This document shows, one piece after another, positions 51,997 through 61,620 of a stretch of DNA of 63,539 nt. The notes below the pieces were generated by a model. That model was not told where the DNA came from, searched no databases, and was given only the letters and a program-made list of their open reading frames with translations. The translations under genes and the position numbers were made by a program. Location of the stretch: positions 1-63,539 of the forward strand of contig VSOB01000007.1 in NCBI GenBank assembly GCA_009774625.1, in the 5' to 3' direction. Every line of letters starts with the position of its first letter. The stretch's first letter is position 1. This stretch comes from Lachnospiraceae bacterium. GTDB lineage: Bacteria; Bacillota; Clostridia; Lachnospirales; Lachnospiraceae.

Positions 51997-52098
51997 GACA
52001 ATCCCTCCTTTTCGTGCGATTTTGTCAGCGTACAGGTACGCTGCGCCGCCCGTTTTGAACTGACGGCAAAGTTCCTCATTATTATTGTTTCTATTACT

Positions 52099-52128
52099 AT
52101 TGTACCATAAAAAATATACAAAAATCAA
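52099..52128 (-). promoter_or_regulatory. Promoter of the CarD-domain gene
   Basis: On the minus strand: TTGATT (52128-52123), an 18-base spacer, TACAAT (52104-52099). A GCATTTTT/AAAAATGC hairpin (52131-52150) lies just upstream. Confidence 0.55.
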
Positions 52129-52193
52129 AGGCATTTTTCCACAAAAATGCACAAGCAAAAAAGGGCAGAATGACGAATGGAATATGTAAAAAC

Positions 52194-52230
52194 GGACCGC
52201 ACAAAAAGACGGTTGCTTTTTGTGCGGTCC
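52194..52230 (-). terminator. Terminator of the spore protein gene
   Basis: A perfect 15-bp stem (52194-52208 with 52216-52230). On the minus strand it is followed by GTTTTTAC. Confidence 0.8.
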
Positions 52231-52246
52231 GTTGCCTTAACAGATC

Positions 52247-52450
52247 TTATTTCATCTGTTCTTCCTGACGCTTGATCATTCTACGCACCATTTCTCCGCC
52301 GATGCTGCCGGCTTCTTTGGAAGTAAGGTCACCGTTGTAACCTTCCTTTAAACTGATACCCAGTTCAGATGCTACCTCTGTTTTAAAACGATCCATAGCG
52401 GCCTTTGCTTCTGGCACTTCAGTTCTGTTGCTTCTGTTTGAACTTGCCAT
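52247..52450 (-). CDS. Alpha/beta-type small acid-soluble spore protein
   Basis: DNA-coating protein of the dormant spore, 67 residues. The GPR protease site is seen at KTEVASELGI, and GYNGDLTSKEAGSIGGEMVRRMI is the conserved second half. Transcription fits the sigma-G-like promoter at 52568-52596. Together with the exosporium gene it shows that the organism forms endospores. Confidence 0.96.
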   Translation of the reverse strand: MASSNRSNRTEVPEAKAAMDRFKTEVASELGISLKEGYNGDLTSKEAGSIGGEMVRRMIKRQEEQMK

Positions 52451-52567
52451 GTTACATTCACCTCCATCATTTTCTTTGAGTCATTTTCTGTCTTCAAGAT
52501 AAGTGAGCCCGTACTTATCCTGAAGAACTTTCTCCGTTCCAAGTACTTGCCGCGCTTATCTTGATGA

Positions 52568-52596
52568 TAGTATGAGCAGAACCAATGGAATTATGA
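52568..52596 (-). promoter_or_regulatory. Sigma-G-like promoter of the spore protein gene
   Basis: On the minus strand TCATA (52596-52592), a 17-base spacer and CATACTA (52574-52568) fit the sigma-G pattern. The leader would be about 110 bases and contains a GATAAGT/ACTTATC inverted repeat. Confidence 0.5.
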
Positions 52597-52617
52597 TGGT
52601 AAGTTTTTCAAGAATTC

Positions 52618-52646
52618 TTGCGCTTTTAAAAGTCCTATGCTATAAT
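52618..52646 (+). promoter_or_regulatory. Promoter of the tig-clpP-clpX group
   Basis: TTGCGC (52618-52623), a 17-base spacer and perfect TATAAT (52641-52646), 90 bases before tig. No CtsR-type heptad repeat was seen next to it. Confidence 0.65.
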
Positions 52647-52735
52647 TCTAAAATGACTGTGAGTATGGGAGAATGTCCCATTTTTAAAATATCATGGAAT
52701 CAGGACGAAATGCGGCGAATGAAGGAGGAGCTAAA

Positions 52736-54028
52736 ATGGGCTTACAGGTAGAAAAACTGGAACATAATATGGCAAAATTGACGATCGAGGTTTCAGCGGA
52801 AGAGTTGGAAAAAGCGATTCAGAAAGTGTATCAGAAAACAAAAAATAAAATCAGTGTTCCCGGCTTCAGAAAGGGCAAGGTTCCCCGTCAGGTGATTGAA
52901 AGGATGTACGGCAGGGAAGTGTTTTATGAAGACGCTGCAAATGAGCTGATTCCGGGCGCCTATGAGAAAGCTCTGGAAGAGTGTGAGGAAAGCGTTGTTT
53001 CCTCTCCTAAAATTGCGGTCACACAGATGGAGGCCGGACAGCCGTTTGTCTTTACGGCAGAGGTGGCTTTGAAGCCGGAAGTAAGACTGGGCAAGTATAA
53101 GGGAGTAAAGGTGGAAAAGCAGTCCGTTGCAGTGACAGATGAGGAAATTGAGAAAGAAATCGAGAAAGAAAGAGAAAGCAATGCCAGAACCGTGGAGGTA
53201 GAAGGCAGAGCCATCGAAAACGGAGATATAGCAACCATTGATTTTGAAGGCTTTGTGGACGGAGAAGCGTTTGAAGGCGGGAAAGGGGAAAACTATCCGC
53301 TGACAATCGGTTCGGGTTCTTTTATTCCAGGTTTTGAAGAGCAGCTTGTTGGCAAGAATAAAGAAGAGGAAGTGGAAGTGAATGTTACCTTCCCGGAAGA
53401 TTACCATGCAGAAGAGCTGAAAGGGAAAGCTGCAGTATTCAAAGTTGCCATCAAAGAGGTCAAGACAAAAGAGCTTCCTGCAGTGGATGACGAGTTTGCC
53501 GCAGAAGTTTCCGAGTTTGATACACTGGCGGAATACAAAGAGGACATCAGGAAAAAATTAACAGAAAAGAAGGAAAAAGAAGCAAAGAGTGCGAAGGAAG
53601 AGGCTGTTGTGAACGAGATCATTGCAGATGCCGATATGGATATTCCGGAGGCTATGCTGGAGACACAGCAGAGACAGATCGTGGATGAGTTTGCACAGAG
53701 ACTGCAGATGCAGGGACTTTCTCTGGAGCAGTACTTCCAGTTTACAGGCCTTGACGGACAGAAGATGCTGGAGCAGGTAAAGCCGCAGGCGGAGAAACGG
53801 ATCAAGTCCAGACTGGTGCTGGAGGCGATTGTGGCGGCAGAAGGCATTACCGCATCGGAAGAGGACTATGAGAAAGAAATCGAAAGAATGGCAGAAGTAT
53901 ATAATATGGAAAAGGACAAGGTAAAAGAAATGCTGGGCGACAATGAAAAGGCCAAAGAACAGCTTATGGAAGATCTTGCCATTACCAAGGCTGCCGATTT
54001 CGTGGTAAGCGAAGCAAAAGAGGCTTAG
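52736..54028 (+). CDS. tig: Trigger factor
   Basis: Ribosome-associated chaperone and peptidyl-prolyl isomerase, 430 residues. The N-terminal ribosome-binding domain carries the VPGFRKGKVPRQVIE signature; a FKBP-type domain lies at about 150-235 (IDFEGFVDGEAFEGGKGENYPL), and the helical C-terminal arms follow. ATG 52736 is preferred because GAAGGAGGAG lies just upstream. The order with clpP and clpX is conserved in Firmicutes. Confidence 0.97.
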   Translation: MGLQVEKLEHNMAKLTIEVSAEELEKAIQKVYQKTKNKISVPGFRKGKVPRQVIERMYGREVFYEDAANELIPGAYEKALEECEESVVSSPKIAVTQMEAGQPFVFTAEVALKPEVRLGKYKGVKVEKQSVAVTDEEIEKEIEKERESNARTVEVEGRAIENGDIATIDFEGFVDGEAFEGGKGENYPLTIGSGSFIPGFEEQLVGKNKEEEVEVNVTFPEDYHAEELKGKAAVFKVAIKEVKTKELPAVDDEFAAEVSEFDTLAEYKEDIRKKLTEKKEKEAKSAKEEAVVNEIIADADMDIPEAMLETQQRQIVDEFAQRLQMQGLSLEQYFQFTGLDGQKMLEQVKPQAEKRIKSRLVLEAIVAAEGITASEEDYEKEIERMAEVYNMEKDKVKEMLGDNEKAKEQLMEDLAITKAADFVVSEAKEA

Positions 54029-54085
54029 GCAGGTATAGTTTACAGCGGCCGGGAATAAACTGAAAACGGCGAGGAGGCATTTTGA

Positions 54086-54676
54086 ATGAGTTTAGTACCT
54101 TATGTCATTGAACAAACAAGCAGGGGCGAACGTTCCTATGATATTTATTCAAGACTGTTAAAAGACAGGATTATATTTTTGGGAGAAGAAGTGAATGAGG
54201 TGACGGCAAGCCTTGTTGTGGCGCAGATGCTTTTTCTGGAGGCTGAGGATCCTGAGAAGGACATCCAGCTTTATATTAACAGTCCGGGCGGCAGTGTGAC
54301 GGCAGGACTGGCTATCTATGATACCATGCAGTATATCAAATGTGATGTGGCAACGATCTGTATCGGTATGGCGGCCAGTATGGGAGCATTCCTTCTGGCA
54401 GGCGGTACAAAAGGAAAGAGAAGTGCGCTTCCCAATGCGGAGATTATGATTCATCAGCCACTTGGCGGTACAAAGGGACAGGCGACAGAAATCGAGATTG
54501 CTGCGAAGCATATCCTGAAAACAAAGGAAAAGCTGAACAGAATGCTGGCGGAGAATACCGGACAGTCTTATGAGGTGATTTGTGCGGATACTGAGAGAGA
54601 CAACTGGAAGAGTGCGGAGGAAGCACAGGAGTACGGTCTGATTGATAAGGTATTTACATTCAGGCCCAAAGAATAG
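54086..54676 (+). CDS. clpP: ClpP protease subunit
   Basis: Serine peptidase that forms the double-ring chamber used by ClpX. 196 residues; catalytic Ser98 (GMAASMGAF), His123 (MIHQPLGG) and an Asp in the DTERDNW segment. INSPGGSVTAGLAIYDTMQ is typical. A GAGGAGG ribosome site precedes ATG 54086. clpX begins 21 bases after the stop. Confidence 0.98.
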   Translation: MSLVPYVIEQTSRGERSYDIYSRLLKDRIIFLGEEVNEVTASLVVAQMLFLEAEDPEKDIQLYINSPGGSVTAGLAIYDTMQYIKCDVATICIGMAASMGAFLLAGGTKGKRSALPNAEIMIHQPLGGTKGQATEIEIAAKHILKTKEKLNRMLAENTGQSYEVICADTERDNWKSAEEAQEYGLIDKVFTFRPKE

Positions 54677-54697
54677 TTAAGGAGATAGTAAGTTAAA

Positions 54698-55951
54698 ATG
54701 ACAAAAAATTCTGACGATAAAGTAAGATGCTCTTTCTGTAACAAGACGCAGGAACAGGTCAGAAAACTGATTGCCGGCCCGGCAGGTGTATACATCTGTG
54801 ATGAATGCATTGATATCTGTGCTGAAATCATGGAGGAGGAATACGAAGAAGAGCCTGCAGATGACGGCATGGAAATCAATCTTTTAAAACCGGTAGAGAT
54901 CAGAGAATTTCTGGATGAATATGTCATTGGCCAGGAAACGGCCAAGAAAGTGTTGTCGGTAGCAGTTTACAATCATTATAAAAGGGTACTGGCGCCTAAA
55001 GGGCTGAACGAGGTAGAGCTTCAGAAGAGCAATATCCTGATGGTGGGGCCTACCGGTTCCGGTAAGACATATCTGGCGCAGACCCTTGCCAAGATTATCA
55101 ATGTGCCGTTTGCCATTGCAGATGCCACCACACTGACAGAGGCTGGCTATGTGGGCGAGGATGTGGAAAATATCCTGCTGAAGCTGATTCAGGCAGCGGA
55201 CTATGATGTGGAACGTGCCCAGTATGGCATGATCTATATAGATGAAATCGATAAAATTACGAAAAAAGGGGAAAATGTTTCTATTACCAGAGATGTTTCC
55301 GGCGAGGGTGTACAGCAGGCGCTTCTGAAAATCGTGGAAGGTACCGTGGCCAGTGTACCGCCTCAGGGCGGCAGGAAGCATCCTCATCAGGAGTTGATTC
55401 AGATAGACACTTCCAATATTCTGTTTATCTGCGGCGGTGCCTTTGACGGATTGGACAAGATTGTGGAGGAAAGACTGAATCACAAGATTATCGGCTTCAA
55501 TGCTAAGATGGGTACCAAGACCACCAAAGAAATCGGGGAAATCCTGGGGGAAGTAACCCCGCAGGATCTGGTTAAGTTCGGCCTGATTCCCGAATTTGTA
55601 GGCAGGGTGCCTATTAATGTGTCTCTGGAAGGACTGGATGAGGATGCGCTGGTGCGTATTCTGAAAGAGCCTAGAAATGCACTGGTTAAGCAGTATCAGA
55701 GGCTGTTTGCATTTGACGATGTGGAACTGCGTTTTGAGGATGATGCGATCGTGGAGATCGCAAAGAAAGCAATGGAGCGGAAAACAGGCGCAAGAGGTCT
55801 GCGTTCCATTATGGAGAATGTGCTGATGGATGTGATGTATGAGATCCCTTCCGATGATACGATCCAGCTTTGTGTAATTTCCAAAGAAGTAATAGACGGT
55901 ACCAGTGAACCGTTGGTGGTGCATCGTGAGCCCACAAGAAAAGCGAAGTAG
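54698..55951 (+). CDS. clpX: ClpX, ATPase of the ClpXP protease
   Basis: Unfoldase of 417 residues. The N-terminal zinc-binding domain has CSFCNK and CDECIDIC; Walker A is GPTGSGKT, Walker B IYIDEIDKI, and the pore loop and sensor regions are normal (IPEFVGRVPINVSLEGLDED). A terminator follows the stop, so lon may be separately expressed. Confidence 0.98.
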   Translation: MTKNSDDKVRCSFCNKTQEQVRKLIAGPAGVYICDECIDICAEIMEEEYEEEPADDGMEINLLKPVEIREFLDEYVIGQETAKKVLSVAVYNHYKRVLAPKGLNEVELQKSNILMVGPTGSGKTYLAQTLAKIINVPFAIADATTLTEAGYVGEDVENILLKLIQAADYDVERAQYGMIYIDEIDKITKKGENVSITRDVSGEGVQQALLKIVEGTVASVPPQGGRKHPHQELIQIDTSNILFICGGAFDGLDKIVEERLNHKIIGFNAKMGTKTTKEIGEILGEVTPQDLVKFGLIPEFVGRVPINVSLEGLDEDALVRILKEPRNALVKQYQRLFAFDDVELRFEDDAIVEIAKKAMERKTGARGLRSIMENVLMDVMYEIPSDDTIQLCVISKEVIDGTSEPLVVHREPTRKAK

Positions 55952-55966
55952 TACCAGGAGAGAAAG

Positions 55967-55991
55967 CGCCGCTAAGAATTAGCGGCGTTTT
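55967..55991 (+). terminator. Terminator after clpX
   Basis: A perfect 9-bp stem CGCCGCTAA/TTAGCGGCG (55967-55975 with 55979-55987) with a 3-base loop, then TTTTA. It ends 21 bases before the lon start. Confidence 0.75.
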
Positions 55992-56012
55992 ATGTCTGAA
56001 AAAGGAGTACGA

Positions 56013-58397
56013 ATGAATATAGAAGAGAACAGATATGAACTTCCGGCAGTTGCGCTGCGGGGGATGACGATTCTGCCGGATATGATTATCCATTTTGATC
56101 TGAGCAGGAAGAAATCCATTCAGGCAGTGGATCAGGCAATGCAGGCGGACCAGATGCTGCTGGTCGTGACTCAGCAGGACCCGGAAACGGAAGATCCGGA
56201 ATATAAGGATATGTATGAAGTGGGTACGGTGGCAGTCATCCGGCAGCTTACCAAGCTGCCGGGAGATATTATCCGGGTGCTGGCAGAGGGTAAGATGCGT
56301 GCAAGGCTTTTGTCTTTTTCGGAAGAAGTGACGGACTATCTGCTGGCGGAGATCGAAACAGTGCCGGGAGGAGAGCGGCTGCCTGAAAGTGAAGAAGAGG
56401 CAGGGCTGCGGGAACTGCGTTCGATTTTTGAGCGGTATAGTCAGTGTTATCCCAAAGTGGGAAAAAATCTTGGCCCCAGAGTACAGGAAGCAGCCAGCCT
56501 GGAATCCTTGATTGACGAGATTACCAACAATATTCCGCTGCAATATGCGAACAAACAGAAAATTCTGGGAGAGCTGGACCTGCGGGAACGTTTTGCGCTG
56601 CTCTGCCAGATTTTGCTGAATGAGGTGGAAGTGGCCAGGGTGCGGATGGAGTTGTCAGAAAAAATCCGTTCCCGTGTGGAGAAAAATCAAAAAGAGTATC
56701 TGCTGCGCGAGCAGCTCCATTTTATCAGGGAAGAACTGGGCGAGGAAAACACCCTGTCGGATGCAGAGCAGTTTCAGGAAGATCTGAAAAAGCTGAAAGC
56801 GTCAAAAGAGGTAAAAGAAAAAATCAAAAAAGAGATCGCACGTTTTCAGAATATGGCTGCCAGCAGTTCGGAAAGTGCTGTGGAGCGGGGATATATCGAA
56901 ACGCTGCTGGAGCTTCCCTGGGATAAGATGTCCAGAGACAATACGGATATTACCAGAGCGGAAACCATTTTGGAGGAGGAGCATTACGGACTGGAGAAGG
57001 TGAAGGAGCGTATCCTGGAGTTTTTGGCAGTCAGAAGCCTGACAAAGCGCGGCGACAGCCCGATTCTCTGTCTGGTGGGACCTCCGGGAACCGGAAAAAC
57101 CTCCATTGCCAGAAGCGTGGCGAAAGCATTGAATAAAAAATACATCCGTATTTGCCTGGGCGGTGTCCGGGACGAGGCGGAAATCAGAGGGCACAGACGT
57201 ACTTATGTGGGCGCGATGCCCGGACGGATTGCAGCCGGTCTGCGTCAGGCGGGGGTTAAAAATCCTTTGATGCTGCTGGATGAAATTGACAAAGCAGGGA
57301 ATGACAGGAGGGGAGATACGGCTTCTGCCCTTCTGGAAGTATTGGACGGAGAGCAGAATAACAGGTTCCGGGATCATTATGTGGAGATTCCGCTGGATCT
57401 GTCGGAAGTGTTGTTTCTGGCCACGGCCAATTCGGTTTCCGAAATTCCAAGACCTTTGCTGGACCGTATGGAGCTGATCGAAGTAACCAGCTATACTTCC
57501 AATGAGAAGTTTCATATTGCCAAAGAACATTTGCTGGAAAAACAGTTGGAGAAAAACGGTCTTTCTTCCACTCAGCTTGATATTACGGACAATGCACTGC
57601 ATAAAATGATACAGAATTATACGAGAGAGGCTGGCGTCCGGGAGCTGGAACGGAAAATCGGCCAGATCTGCAGGAAAGCGGCCAGAGAGATTCTGCAGGC
57701 AAGGGAAAAGAAAACCATACGGGTTACAAAGCAGAACCTGGAGAAATATCTGGGCAAAGAGAAATATTCTCAGGATAAGATCGGTAAGACAGATGAAGTG
57801 GGGATCGTCAGAGGTCTGGCCTGGACCAGCGTGGGCGGGGATACGCTGGAAATTGAAGTGAATATCATGCCGGGAAAAGGAGATATTGACTTGACCGGTC
57901 AAATGGGAGACGTGATGAAGGAATCGGCTATCACGGGCATCAGCTTTATTCGTTCCATTGCAAAGGACCATAAAATTGCGGCGGATGCATTTAAGAAAAA
58001 TGATTTTCATATTCATATTCCTGAGGGCGCGGTACCAAAGGACGGCCCCAGCGCAGGCATTACAATGGCAACAGCAGTGTTTTCCGCGCTCACAAAACGC
58101 CCTGTTTATGCAACGGTTGCCATGACAGGTGAGGTGACGCTGCGGGGACGGGTACTGCCCATCGGGGGTCTGAAAGAAAAAATACTGGCAGCCAGAACAG
58201 CCGGCATCAGAAAAGTATTGGTTCCGGCGGAAAATGAGAAGGATGTGCAGGAAATTTCAAAAGAAATCAAGTCGGGGCTGGAAATCGTATATGTCCGACA
58301 GATGGAAGAGGTGCTGGAGCATGCGCTTGTAAATAAACGCGTATCTGCTGCTGGTTCCGGAAAAGCCACCGGTGACAGCGCTGTGAAGGAGCAATAA
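56013..58397 (+). CDS. lon: Lon protease
   Basis: ATP-dependent serine protease of 794 residues. The N-terminal LON domain starts ELPAVALRGMTILPDM; the AAA module has GPPGTGKTS and LMLLDEIDKAG; the C-terminal peptidase has the Ser680 (DGPSAGIT) and Lys723 (GLKEKI) dyad. ATG 56013 is chosen because AAAGGAG stands 5 bases upstream; ATG 55992 would lie in the terminator T-run. It begins one base-run after the clpX terminator and ends one base before engB. Confidence 0.97.
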   Translation: MNIEENRYELPAVALRGMTILPDMIIHFDLSRKKSIQAVDQAMQADQMLLVVTQQDPETEDPEYKDMYEVGTVAVIRQLTKLPGDIIRVLAEGKMRARLLSFSEEVTDYLLAEIETVPGGERLPESEEEAGLRELRSIFERYSQCYPKVGKNLGPRVQEAASLESLIDEITNNIPLQYANKQKILGELDLRERFALLCQILLNEVEVARVRMELSEKIRSRVEKNQKEYLLREQLHFIREELGEENTLSDAEQFQEDLKKLKASKEVKEKIKKEIARFQNMAASSSESAVERGYIETLLELPWDKMSRDNTDITRAETILEEEHYGLEKVKERILEFLAVRSLTKRGDSPILCLVGPPGTGKTSIARSVAKALNKKYIRICLGGVRDEAEIRGHRRTYVGAMPGRIAAGLRQAGVKNPLMLLDEIDKAGNDRRGDTASALLEVLDGEQNNRFRDHYVEIPLDLSEVLFLATANSVSEIPRPLLDRMELIEVTSYTSNEKFHIAKEHLLEKQLEKNGLSSTQLDITDNALHKMIQNYTREAGVRELERKIGQICRKAAREILQAREKKTIRVTKQNLEKYLGKEKYSQDKIGKTDEVGIVRGLAWTSVGGDTLEIEVNIMPGKGDIDLTGQMGDVMKESAITGISFIRSIAKDHKIAADAFKKNDFHIHIPEGAVPKDGPSAGITMATAVFSALTKRPVYATVAMTGEVTLRGRVLPIGGLKEKILAARTAGIRKVLVPAENEKDVQEISKEIKSGLEIVYVRQMEEVLEHALVNKRVSAAGSGKATGDSAVKEQ

Positions 58398-58398
58398 A

Positions 58399-58998
58399 AT
58401 GGTGATCAAACAAGTCAGTCTGGAGACTGTATGCGGCATTACCAGTGTGCTGCCGCAGAATACAAAGCCGGAAGTGGCATTTGCGGGAAAGAGCAATGTG
58501 GGGAAATCCTCGCTGATCAATGCGCTGATGAACCGGAAAGCGCTGGCCCGGACAAGTGCCCAGCCGGGCAAAACACAGACGATCAATTTTTATAATATAA
58601 ACGATGAGATGTATTTTGTGGATCTGCCCGGTTATGGTTATGCAAAGGCGCCGGAAGAGATCAGGGCCAAATGGGGCAATATGATTGAGCGGTATTTACA
58701 GAAATCCCGTATGCTTCGGGCAGTGTTTCTTTTGATTGATCTGCGGCATACACCCTCTGCCAATGATAAGATTATGTATGAGTGGATTCTGCACCAGAAT
58801 TATCAACCGATTATCATTGCAACGAAGCTGGATAAGGTGAAGCGAAGCCAGGTGCAGAAACAGATTCGTGAGGTCCGCACCGGGTTGGGGGCTTCTCCGG
58901 ATACAGTGGTGATTCCGTTTTCTGCCGTGACAAAGCAGGGAAGAGAGGAAATTTATGAATTGCTGGAAGGATATCTGACAGAGGATGGACAGGCGTGA
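58399..58998 (+). CDS. engB: EngB/YsxC ribosome biogenesis GTPase
   Basis: Essential GTPase for 50S subunit assembly, 199 residues. G1 AGKSNVGKSSLINAL, G3 DLPGYGYA, G4 ATKLDKV, G5 FSAVTKQG. Located directly behind lon, as in most Firmicutes. Confidence 0.97.
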   Translation: MVIKQVSLETVCGITSVLPQNTKPEVAFAGKSNVGKSSLINALMNRKALARTSAQPGKTQTINFYNINDEMYFVDLPGYGYAKAPEEIRAKWGNMIERYLQKSRMLRAVFLLIDLRHTPSANDKIMYEWILHQNYQPIIIATKLDKVKRSQVQKQIREVRTGLGASPDTVVIPFSAVTKQGREEIYELLEGYLTEDGQA

Positions 58999-59051
58999 GG
59001 ATATTTCACCTGTTACAGTGAGAATCAGGATAGGGATAGGAGGCACAGACA

Positions 59052-60215
59052 ATGAGACAGCCTTTTAAACGATACAGTAAAGTGGTTTTAAACCTGATTT
59101 GGGCAGTGTGTATCCTGCTGTTTTGTATATTTGCAATGCCCAGGATCCTGCTGTTTTTTCTTCCTTTCATCATTGGCTGGATCATTGCGGCCATTGCCAA
59201 TCCTCCGGTTCGTTTTTTTGAAGAAAAGTTCCGTATTAAGAGGAAGGCCGGTTCTGCATTTGTGATTATAGCAGTGATTGCACTGGTGATTCTGGGCGGT
59301 TATTTTCTGGTATCCAGACTGATTACGGCAGGTATTGGCTTTGCAGCGATATTGCCTCAATTGTGGGAACATCTGGAAGAGGATTTTCGGGAGATCGGTC
59401 AGAATCTGAGTGTGATTTATGATGGATTTCCGGCGGATGTGAAAACTAATATCGAAAAGATCGGTCAGGAAATGGACGGTTATATTGCAGAGCTGGTCAG
59501 TAGAATCGGAACGCCAACCGTCAACGCAGTGGGGAATTTTGCAAAAAATATTCCGGGAATGATGATCAATGTGATTATGTGCATATTATCGGCTTATTTT
59601 TTTATTGCAGAAAAAGAGGCCATCGGACAGTTCTGGCAGCATTTCATTCCGGGAGCGATCCGGGATAAATGGCACATTGTGTTTGACAGTCTGAAAAATG
59701 CGGTGGGCGGTTACTTCAAAGCCCAACTGAAAATAGAACTCTGGATTTTTCTGCTGCTTTTGGCGGGCTTTCTGCTTTTACGGATTCCCTATGCACCGTT
59801 GGTTGCCTTCCTGATTGCGGTATTGGATTTCCTGCCTTTTTTCGGCACCGGGGCTGTGATGATTCCCTGGGCAGTCATTAAGTTTCTCAGTGCGGATTAT
59901 GAAATGGCAATCTGGCTGTTGGTGATCTGGGGCGTGGGGCAGTTGGTAAGGCAGATTATTCAGCCTAAAATCGTGGGAGATTCGGTAGGAATTGCACCGC
60001 TTCCTACGCTGATCCTTTTATTCATTGGCTATAAATATGCAGGAGTGGCCGGAATGATTCTGGCGATTCCCACAGGCATTATTGTAATCAATATGAACAG
60101 GGCTGGTATCTTTGACACTCTGAAAACGAGTCTCTGTATCCTGGCTGTGGGACTGAACCGCTTCCGAAGGTTTGATGAAGAGGACAAAGAGATATTTCAG
60201 GAAAGAAAGCCCTGA
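59052..60215 (+). CDS. AI-2E family / YtvI-like membrane protein
   Basis: 387 residues with seven to eight predicted helices. The C-terminal half has the family marks FLIAVLDFLPFFGTGAVMIPWA and QPKIVGDSVGIAPLPTLILLFIGYKYAG. In sporulating Firmicutes such proteins include the sporulation protein YtvI. Transport of AI-2 is not shown for most members; ion or Na+/H+ exchange has been shown for some. ATG 59052 follows AGGAGG. truA follows at 60310. Confidence 0.85.
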   Translation: MRQPFKRYSKVVLNLIWAVCILLFCIFAMPRILLFFLPFIIGWIIAAIANPPVRFFEEKFRIKRKAGSAFVIIAVIALVILGGYFLVSRLITAGIGFAAILPQLWEHLEEDFREIGQNLSVIYDGFPADVKTNIEKIGQEMDGYIAELVSRIGTPTVNAVGNFAKNIPGMMINVIMCILSAYFFIAEKEAIGQFWQHFIPGAIRDKWHIVFDSLKNAVGGYFKAQLKIELWIFLLLLAGFLLLRIPYAPLVAFLIAVLDFLPFFGTGAVMIPWAVIKFLSADYEMAIWLLVIWGVGQLVRQIIQPKIVGDSVGIAPLPTLILLFIGYKYAGVAGMILAIPTGIIVINMNRAGIFDTLKTSLCILAVGLNRFRRFDEEDKEIFQERKP

Positions 60216-60309
60216 TCAGGTGATTCGGGATGTGATGGCGAGCGGTGGTAATACTGAGAAATGCAGAACACCAGGTTCAGGATACAGAATGCGAAGTGTA
60301 GATTGCAAA

Positions 60310-61098
60310 ATGCGGAATTTTAAAATCATATTACAATACGAAGGAACACGTTATCAGGGCTGGCAGCGTCAGGTGAGTACAGACAATACCATACAGGGGA
60401 GACTGGAAACATTGCTGAGTAAAATGACCGGCAGGGAAGTACGGGTACATGGCGCCGGCAGAACGGATGCAGGTGTGCACGCAAGAGGACAGTGCGCCAA
60501 CTTTCATATTGAAAGCGGAATGTCATGCGGGGAAATCCTTGCGTACATGAACCGGTATCTCCCGGATGACATTGGTGTCATTTCAATTGAGGAAATGCCG
60601 GAGCGGTTTCATAGCAGACTGAATGCAGTCGGCAAAACCTATCTGTATCGTGTATGGAATACGGAGTTTCCTGCTGTGTTTGACAGAAGATATGTGTATG
60701 CTTATCCCGCAGCGCTGGATGAACAGGCAATGAGAAAGGCAGCGGATGATCTGACCGGGACGCATGATTTCAGTGCATTTACTTCAGCCAGGAAATCTAA
60801 AAAGGCGGCCAAATCCAAATCTATGGTCCGCACGATAGATACGATAGAAATCAGAAGAGCAGGAGAGGAACTGCAGTTTATATATAAGGGTGACGGTTTT
60901 TTATACCATATGGTCAGGATATTAACCGGCACACTTTTGGAGATAGGCACAGGGGAGAAAAAGCCGGAGGATATTCAGACTATCATGGACAGAGGCATGC
61001 GGGAACAGGCGGGTATGCTGGTGCCCGCAAAGGGACTGACTCTTATGGAAGTCAGGTACAATGATAGGAGCTTTTATGAAAGTAAAGGAAAGTGGTAA
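60310..61098 (+). CDS. truA: TruA, tRNA pseudouridine(38-40) synthase
   Basis: Modifies the anticodon stem-loop of tRNAs. 262 residues; the catalytic Asp53 lies in GAGRTDAGVHA, with YEGTRYQGWQRQ at the start and YHMVRILTGTLLEIG in the second half. The homologous part begins at ATG 60310; the frame from 60172 adds 46 residues overlapping the previous gene and is not supported. No strong ribosome site is seen. Confidence 0.95.
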   Translation: MRNFKIILQYEGTRYQGWQRQVSTDNTIQGRLETLLSKMTGREVRVHGAGRTDAGVHARGQCANFHIESGMSCGEILAYMNRYLPDDIGVISIEEMPERFHSRLNAVGKTYLYRVWNTEFPAVFDRRYVYAYPAALDEQAMRKAADDLTGTHDFSAFTSARKSKKAAKSKSMVRTIDTIEIRRAGEELQFIYKGDGFLYHMVRILTGTLLEIGTGEKKPEDIQTIMDRGMREQAGMLVPAKGLTLMEVRYNDRSFYESKGKW

Positions 61099-61555
61099 AT
61101 GGAAATGGATATTTTTTCTGTATGTGCTCATTATTATACGTTTGATTGTATTTAAATATCCTTATAGTGTATTACGTGAGATTATGGACAACTGGCAGAA
61201 GGATGTGATCTGGGAAGGTCTGGATACCGCCAATTTCACACTTTTTAAAACCATTCGAATGTACATTAAATATTACGACCGCCTGAACAGCTTTGAAAAT
61301 CTGTTTGGCAATGTATTGATTTTTGTTCCATATGGCATACTGTATTCATTGGCGTTTCCCAAAAAGAGAGACAGCATCCTCTTTTTCCCCACGGTATTTC
61401 TCTTCGTTCTGGGAATAGAGCTGTTCCAGCTTCTCAGTGCATTCGGACAGTTTGATGTGGATGACATCCTCCTCAACTGCCTGGGAGCGGTGATTGGAAT
61501 GATGATTGCATTTGCATTCCGAAAAATAAAGTGGTATGATGTTCTTAAGCATTGA
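61076..61555 (+). CDS. VanZ-like membrane protein
   Basis: 159 residues with four hydrophobic segments. NLFGNVLIFVPYGILYSL and GQFDVDDILLNCLGAVIGMM are the VanZ signatures. ATG 61076 follows AGGAG by 6 bases and overlaps the truA end by 23 bases. VanZ of enterococci gives low-level teicoplanin resistance, but chromosomal homologues are common and should not be read as a resistance gene. Confidence 0.88.
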   Translation: MKVKESGKWKWIFFLYVLIIIRLIVFKYPYSVLREIMDNWQKDVIWEGLDTANFTLFKTIRMYIKYYDRLNSFENLFGNVLIFVPYGILYSLAFPKKRDSILFFPTVFLFVLGIELFQLLSAFGQFDVDDILLNCLGAVIGMMIAFAFRKIKWYDVLKH

Positions 61556-61562
61556 GCAGTGC

Positions 61563-61620
61563 GGACTCCCATAAACATAAATCCGCCTGCTTGCAGGCAG
61601 AGTTATGTTTATGGGAGTCC
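61563..61620. repeat. 18-bp perfect inverted repeat
   Basis: Arms 61563-61580 and 61603-61620 pair perfectly. The loop contains a second hairpin, GCCTGC TT GCAGGC (61585-61598). It lies just after the VanZ-like gene and could end its transcript, or mark the left part of a mobile or regulatory element together with the tandem repeat. Confidence 0.7.

Noticed and set aside
61076..61555. Glycopeptide resistance gene vanZ
   Set aside because: Only a generic VanZ-domain membrane protein; no van ligase, dehydrogenase or peptidase genes nearby.
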